Shown here one piece after another: positions 61,987 to 64,000 of a stretch of 64,000 bases of DNA. A program made the position numbers and the translations under genes. Under the pieces are notes generated by a model. It did no database searches. It was not told the origin of the DNA and saw nothing but the letters and a program-made list of their open reading frames with translations. Location: assembly GCF_003054325.1 (NCBI RefSeq), contig NZ_QBKU01000015.1:1-64000 (forward strand), written 5' to 3'. The stretch is from Sulfitobacter mediterraneus. GTDB taxonomy: Bacteria; Pseudomonadota; Alphaproteobacteria; Rhodobacterales; Rhodobacteraceae. Within the stretch, counting starts at the first letter, position 1; every line of letters begins with the position of its first letter.

Positions 61987-64000
61987 AGTTTCTCCGCTTT
62001 TTCCAATCCATCCACTTTGTTCTGGCGTTCTTTGCCATCGTTCTGTCGCTGTGCATCTGGTATTTTGGACCGCTGTTTGGCGGCGATGAATTCAGGCCGC
62101 TTGGGTCTGTGTTGGTCCGTCTGATAGTTGTTGCTGGTGTATTGCTGATCTTTGGGGGGATCTCGCTTGGGATCTTCCTCAAACGGCGCAGCCAAGAAAC
62201 GGCGATGGTCGAAGAGATCGCCGAAAGTGTGGATTCTGGCGATGATGTTGTCGGCGATGAAATCTCGGAGCTGCGGACCAAGCTAAAGACCGCGATGGCG
62301 GATTTGCGCAAATCCAAAAACGGGCGGGCGCATCTGAACGAACTGCCATGGTATATCATGATCGGCCCGCCGGGCGCGGGCAAGACAACGGCCATCGTCA
62401 ATTCCGGCATGCAATTCCCCTTGGCCGAAAAGATGGGCAAGGCGGCGATTGGCGGGGTTGGCGGGACGCGCAATTGTGATTGGTGGTTTGCCAATGACGC
62501 GGTGCTGATTGACACGGCTGGCCGCTATACAACGCAGGAAAGTGACGCCAAGGCGGACAATGCCGCGTGGCTTGGGTTTTTGGGCCTGCTCAAGAAATTC
62601 CGCAAACGCCAGCCGATCAATGGCGCAATCATTGCCATCAGCCTCAGTGATCTGGCCTTGCAGGACGAGATCACCCAGAAAGGCCATGCCAATGCGGTGC
62701 GCAAACGTCTGGTCGAATTGCGCGAAACCCTTGCGGCGCGGTTCCCGGTATATGTCTTGTTTACCAAGGCCGATCTGATTGCAGGGTTCATGGAGTTCCA
62801 TGACAGTTTGGGCAAGGAAGACCGTGAACAGGTCTGGGGCTTCACTTTTGAGCTGGACACAGCCAAGGGCGATGCCTCCCCTGTGGCCGGATTTGATGAA
62901 CAATTTGCCGCGCTGTTGGAGCGGCTCAATTCGCAGTCTCTTGAGAAAATGCAAACCGAAACCGACCCGCAGCGCCGGTCGCTGATTGCCGGTTTCCCCA
63001 GTCAGGTTGCTTCCATGCGCGGGGTGGCCCGCACCTTCCTGAACGAAGTGTTTCAAGAAAACCGCTATCAACAGCGGCAAATGCTGCGCGGGGCGTATTT
63101 TACCTCAGGCACGCAGGAAGGCACGCCCATTGACCGTCTGATGCTCAGCATGGCGCGGACGTTTGGGATTGGCCGGCAAGCCATTGGCAGCGGGCAGGGC
63201 GCGGGGCGGTCCTATTTCCTGACCCGCTTGTTTGAACAGGTGATCTTCCCCGAGGCTGGCCTGGTGTCTGCCGATGCCAAGGTCGAACGCCGATACAAGA
63301 TCACAAAATGGGCTGCCATTGCCGCGACCGTGCTGGTCGCGCTTGGCGTTGGGGCGCTGTTGGTGCGGTCCTTTCAGGGCAACAGTGCGCTGATCGCCGA
63401 GGCCAATGAAAATGTCGCAAGCTATAGCGTTGTGGCGGCGGCCCTGCCCAGCAGTCCGATTGGCGATACCGATCTGGTGCCGGTGGTTGAGGCACTGAAT
63501 GTGCTGCAAATGCTGCCCGACAACCCCACAGTGGATGCGCCAAAGCCGGAGGGCAAACTGACCTATGGCCTCTATCAAGGCGAGGTCATCGGATCGCAGG
63601 CGGCACAGACGTATCGCCGCGCCTTGAACCAGCGGTTTTTGCCCCGGCTCTTGCTGCGTCTGGAAGAACAGATCAGCGGCAATATGAACAACCCTGACCT
63701 GCTTTATGAGGCGCTGAAGATCTATCTGATGCTGGGCTTGCAAGGGCCGATGAATCAGGATCTTGTCCGTGAATGGATGGTCTTGGATTGGTCGCTTGCC
63801 TATCCCGGTCCGTCCCGTGATGCCTTTCGCGCCGACCTTGAGACACATCTTGAGGCGCTATTGACGCAGCCGATGCAAGAGATTGCGCTGAATGGTCCCT
63901 TGGTCGAACAGGTGCAGGGTTTGCTGTCTGAAATGCCATTGGCGCAGCGAGTTTATAACGGCATCATCAACAGTCCTGCCGCGACCGAATTGCCAAAATG
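61983..64000 (+). CDS. tssM: Type VI secretion system membrane subunit TssM (IcmF), 5' part, runs off the window
   Basis: The frame is open from ATG 61983 to the window end, giving 672 residues of an expected 1,100-1,300. Two N-terminal membrane helices (about 8-30 and 42-65) are followed by a cytoplasmic NTPase-like domain with Walker A GPPGAGKTT at about 128-136. GGVGGTRNCDWWF and LIDTAGRYTTQ, both IcmF hallmarks, come next. A third helix near 443-462 (WAAIAATVLVALGVGALLV) leads into the periplasmic part. It joins TssL in the trans-envelope complex. The ATG overlaps the tssL stop. Confidence 0.96.
   Translation, partial: MKFLRFFQSIHFVLAFFAIVLSLCIWYFGPLFGGDEFRPLGSVLVRLIVVAGVLLIFGGISLGIFLKRRSQETAMVEEIAESVDSGDDVVGDEISELRTKLKTAMADLRKSKNGRAHLNELPWYIMIGPPGAGKTTAIVNSGMQFPLAEKMGKAAIGGVGGTRNCDWWFANDAVLIDTAGRYTTQESDAKADNAAWLGFLGLLKKFRKRQPINGAIIAISLSDLALQDEITQKGHANAVRKRLVELRETLAARFPVYVLFTKADLIAGFMEFHDSLGKEDREQVWGFTFELDTAKGDASPVAGFDEQFAALLERLNSQSLEKMQTETDPQRRSLIAGFPSQVASMRGVARTFLNEVFQENRYQQRQMLRGAYFTSGTQEGTPIDRLMLSMARTFGIGRQAIGSGQGAGRSYFLTRLFEQVIFPEAGLVSADAKVERRYKITKWAAIAATVLVALGVGALLVRSFQGNSALIAEANENVASYSVVAAALPSSPIGDTDLVPVVEALNVLQMLPDNPTVDAPKPEGKLTYGLYQGEVIGSQAAQTYRRALNQRFLPRLLLRLEEQISGNMNNPDLLYEALKIYLMLGLQGPMNQDLVREWMVLDWSLAYPGPSRDAFRADLETHLEALLTQPMQEIALNGPLVEQVQGLLSEMPLAQRVYNGIINSPAATELPK

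Noticed and set aside
1-64000. tRNA, rRNA, prophage or integrative-element boundaries
   Set aside because: None was recognised. Apart from the IS end at the left edge, the gene content is chromosomal in character and no attachment-site repeats were seen; small tRNA genes cannot be fully excluded by eye.

Overview
The window is high-GC, densely packed alphaproteobacterial DNA. It most likely comes from a marine Rhodobacteraceae (Roseobacter-group) member. The pointers are the repertoire: TRAP and dipeptide ABC importers, BKACE enzymes, a fused indolepyruvate ferredoxin oxidoreductase, a DUF4214/RTX giant protein and a type VI secretion locus. GTG and TTG starts and 4-nt ATGA overlaps are frequent. 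The taxonomic call is inference from gene content and protein character, not from a marker gene. No tRNA, rRNA or CRISPR array was seen.

Layout. 1-4.6 kb: the right end of an insertion sequence has truncated a 3-hydroxyacyl-CoA dehydrogenase-like gene. Directly downstream is a catabolic operon: BKACE (beta-keto acid cleavage), SMP-30 lactonase, SDR and MOFRL glycerate kinase. 4.6-11 kb: TPR-sulfotransferase, fused indolepyruvate:ferredoxin oxidoreductase and an ornithine cyclodeaminase-family protein. 11-18 kb: a complete dipeptide/oligopeptide-type ABC importer (binding protein, two permeases, two ATPases) followed by a LysR regulator. 18-25 kb: a TAXI-type TRAP importer with a coupled UspA protein, a divergent RpiR regulator, then a class III aminotransferase overlapping a second BKACE. 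This looks like uptake plus transamination plus C-C cleavage of an amino acid, perhaps a beta-amino acid. 25-27.4 kb: fatty acid desaturase and a cysteine-rich protein.

27.4-35.5 kb is one gene for a 2,699-residue repeat protein. It has 14 PPC-like repeats, a Calx-beta domain, a metallopeptidase-like domain whose zinc ligands have all been replaced, RTX repeats and DUF4214. It is presumably a type I secretion substrate. Divergent from it is a secreted caspase-like/Sel1/peptidoglycan-binding protein. Next come two unknown proteins and a five-gene minus-strand operon: small exported protein, ExbB, ExbD, a second ExbD, and a TonB-like protein carrying a DUF4384-like domain instead of a TonB C-terminus. 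A methyltransferase with an uncharacterised N-terminal half follows.

44-64 kb is a plus-strand T6SS cluster running off the right edge: tssA-tssB-tssC-hcp-impE/tagJ-tssE-tssF-tssG-clpV-vgrG-DUF6931-like-PAAR-tagH-tssK-tssL(OmpA)-tssM. It carries sheath, tube, spike, baseplate, recycling ATPase and membrane-complex genes but no tssJ in the visible part. The block from about 35.8 to 43.8 kb beside it is the most likely place for an undescribed envelope system: an energised ExbB/ExbD1/ExbD2/TonB-DUF4384 motor next to a caspase-like protein. A functional link to the T6SS is inferred from position only.
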